Position numbers and translations under genes: made by a program
The notes under the pieces: generated by a model
Databases searched by the model: none
The model's input: only the letters and a program-made list of their open reading frames with translations
Told to the model about the DNA's origin: nothing
In this document: positions 63,152-64,000 of the stretch, piece after piece
How positions within the stretch are numbered: position 1 is the stretch's first letter
How the letters are laid out: every line of letters begins with the position of its first letter
NCBI GenBank assembly: GCA_009885825.1
Contig: VFJY01000043.1
Span: 1 to 64,000, forward strand
DNA from: Rhodobiaceae bacterium
GTDB taxonomy: Bacteria; Pseudomonadota; Alphaproteobacteria; Rhizobiales; Aestuariivirgaceae
Length of the DNA: 64,000 nt
Direction: 5' to 3'

Positions 63152-64000
63152 ATGTCAGCCAGCTTCGCAGCACTGCTCTATCTCGTGGCCGGCGCCCTGT
63201 TCATCATGGCGCTGCGGGGGCTTTCCAATCCTGAGAGTGCGCGCGCCGGAAACACCTATGGCATGGTGGGCATGACCATTGCTGTGCTCACCACACTTGC
63301 CATTGCCGCCCCCTCCGATCCGACCGTCTGGCTGCTGATCATTGCGGGCATCGCCATCGGCGGCGCAATCGGCGCGTTCGCTGCCAAGCGCATTGCCATG
63401 ACGGCCATGCCGCAACTTGTGGCGGCGTTTCACTCTCTTGTCGGACTTGCAGCCGTGTTTGTCGCAGCGGCGGCTTTCTATGCGCCCGATGCCTTTGGCA
63501 TTGCGACCGATGGCGAAATCCACGGGCAGAGCCTCATTGAAATGGGGCTGGGTGCTGCCATCGGCGCTGTCACCTTCACAGGCTCGATCATCGCATTTCT
63601 GAAGCTCGATGGCCGCATGAGTGGCGCGCCCATCATGTTGCCGTTTCGACATTACATCAATGTCGCGCTTGGCCTGGCGCTGGTGTTCTTCATTGGCGAA
63701 TTCTTTGTCCTGCAAAATGACATCAGCTTCTGGATGATCGTGTTCATCAGCTTCGCGCTTGGCTTCCTGCTCATCATTCCCATTGGCGGCGCTGACATGC
63801 CCGTCGTTGTGTCGATGCTCAATTCCTATTCGGGCTGGGCCGCCGCTGGCATCGGCTTCACTCTGGCCAACACAGCGCTCATCATCACCGGCGCGCTGGT
63901 GGGTTCGTCAGGCGCCATCCTCTCCTACATCATGTGCAAGGGGATGAACCGCTCTTTCATCTCAGTTATTCTCGGTGGCTTTGGCGGCGAAGTTGCCGGT
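63152..64000 (+). CDS. pntB: NAD(P) transhydrogenase subunit beta (partial, cut by window end)
   Basis: The first 283 codons are visible, starting MSASFAALLYLVAGALF. About eight membrane helices are seen, with the conserved GLSNPESARAGNTYGM and the domain-II signature AAFHSLVGLAAVF, whose His is a proton-channel residue in the family. The C-terminal NADP-binding domain III lies beyond the window. With pntAA and pntAB it makes the proton-driven NADPH-producing transhydrogenase of the inner membrane. Confidence 0.94.
   Translation, partial: MSASFAALLYLVAGALFIMALRGLSNPESARAGNTYGMVGMTIAVLTTLAIAAPSDPTVWLLIIAGIAIGGAIGAFAAKRIAMTAMPQLVAAFHSLVGLAAVFVAAAAFYAPDAFGIATDGEIHGQSLIEMGLGAAIGAVTFTGSIIAFLKLDGRMSGAPIMLPFRHYINVALGLALVFFIGEFFVLQNDISFWMIVFISFALGFLLIIPIGGADMPVVVSMLNSYSGWAAAGIGFTLANTALIITGALVGSSGAILSYIMCKGMNRSFISVILGGFGGEVAG

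Overview
The window looks like chromosome of an alphaproteobacterium of the Hyphomicrobiales (Rhizobiales) type. The evidence is a GPR/TipN-like polar coiled-coil protein (22998-26486), cpdR next to hutG and a tRNA-Val, a GapR/DUF2312 protein, an alpha-type DksA with one zinc-finger Cys, a suhB/mmgR-like small RNA beside an inositol-monophosphatase gene, and split pntAA-pntAB-pntB behind an aa3-oxidase subunit IV gene. By eye the GC content is moderate to high. Genes are tightly packed, often with 1-14 bp overlaps. I saw no insertion sequence, prophage or CRISPR array.

Region 1 (1-20.2 kb) is accessory catabolism. A xanthine-dehydrogenase-family molybdenum hydroxylase operon ends with a MoaD/ThiS-like gene (347-4193, minus) and lies downstream of a DeoR-type regulator. 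Divergent from the regulator is a five-gene overlapping operon (5229-12354): an APH/choline-kinase-like kinase, two tandem dimethylglycine/sarcosine-dehydrogenase-like FAD+GcvT enzymes, a glyoxalase-fold protein and a second kinase, closed by a strong terminator. Next come formaldehyde-glutathione genes (Gfa and class III alcohol dehydrogenase), kynureninase, a LacI regulator, an MhqO/MhqD-like pair and a trimethylamine-dehydrogenase-family enzyme with altered substrate-pocket residues. I infer oxidative N-demethylation of an unidentified compound, with the released C1 unit going to tetrahydrofolate and to glutathione-dependent formaldehyde oxidation. This is the best candidate for an undescribed system.

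Region 2 (20.2-46.3 kb) is mostly housekeeping and cell organisation: an MFS transporter, a dipeptide epimerase, the large polar protein, an Hpt protein, ferredoxin and its reductase, a CPA2 antiporter, a DmpA-type peptidase, a persulfide dioxygenase with two YeeE/YedE half-transporters, an ELM1-like protein, two EF-hand proteins, the YcjX/TIGR01620 pair, metA (with the Glu111 that predicts acetyl-CoA use), an oxidase, dksA, ade, a hisN-like phosphatase, a small RNA, hutG, cpdR and tRNA-Val(GAC).

Region 3 (46.3-64 kb) holds an unusual alpha/beta-hydrolase::malonyl-CoA-synthetase fusion, a short bL36 gene, a TPR protein, pyk, DUF1036, DUF1244, gapR, two peptidoglycan-related proteins (DUF882 and a YcbB-type L,D-transpeptidase), a sigma-54 response regulator, pepF, bdhA with a patatin gene, and the coxIV-pntAA-pntAB-pntB operon, which runs off the right edge. 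Two perfect TTAA-N7-TTAA sites (candidate CtrA boxes) lie between genes at 34762 and 53797.
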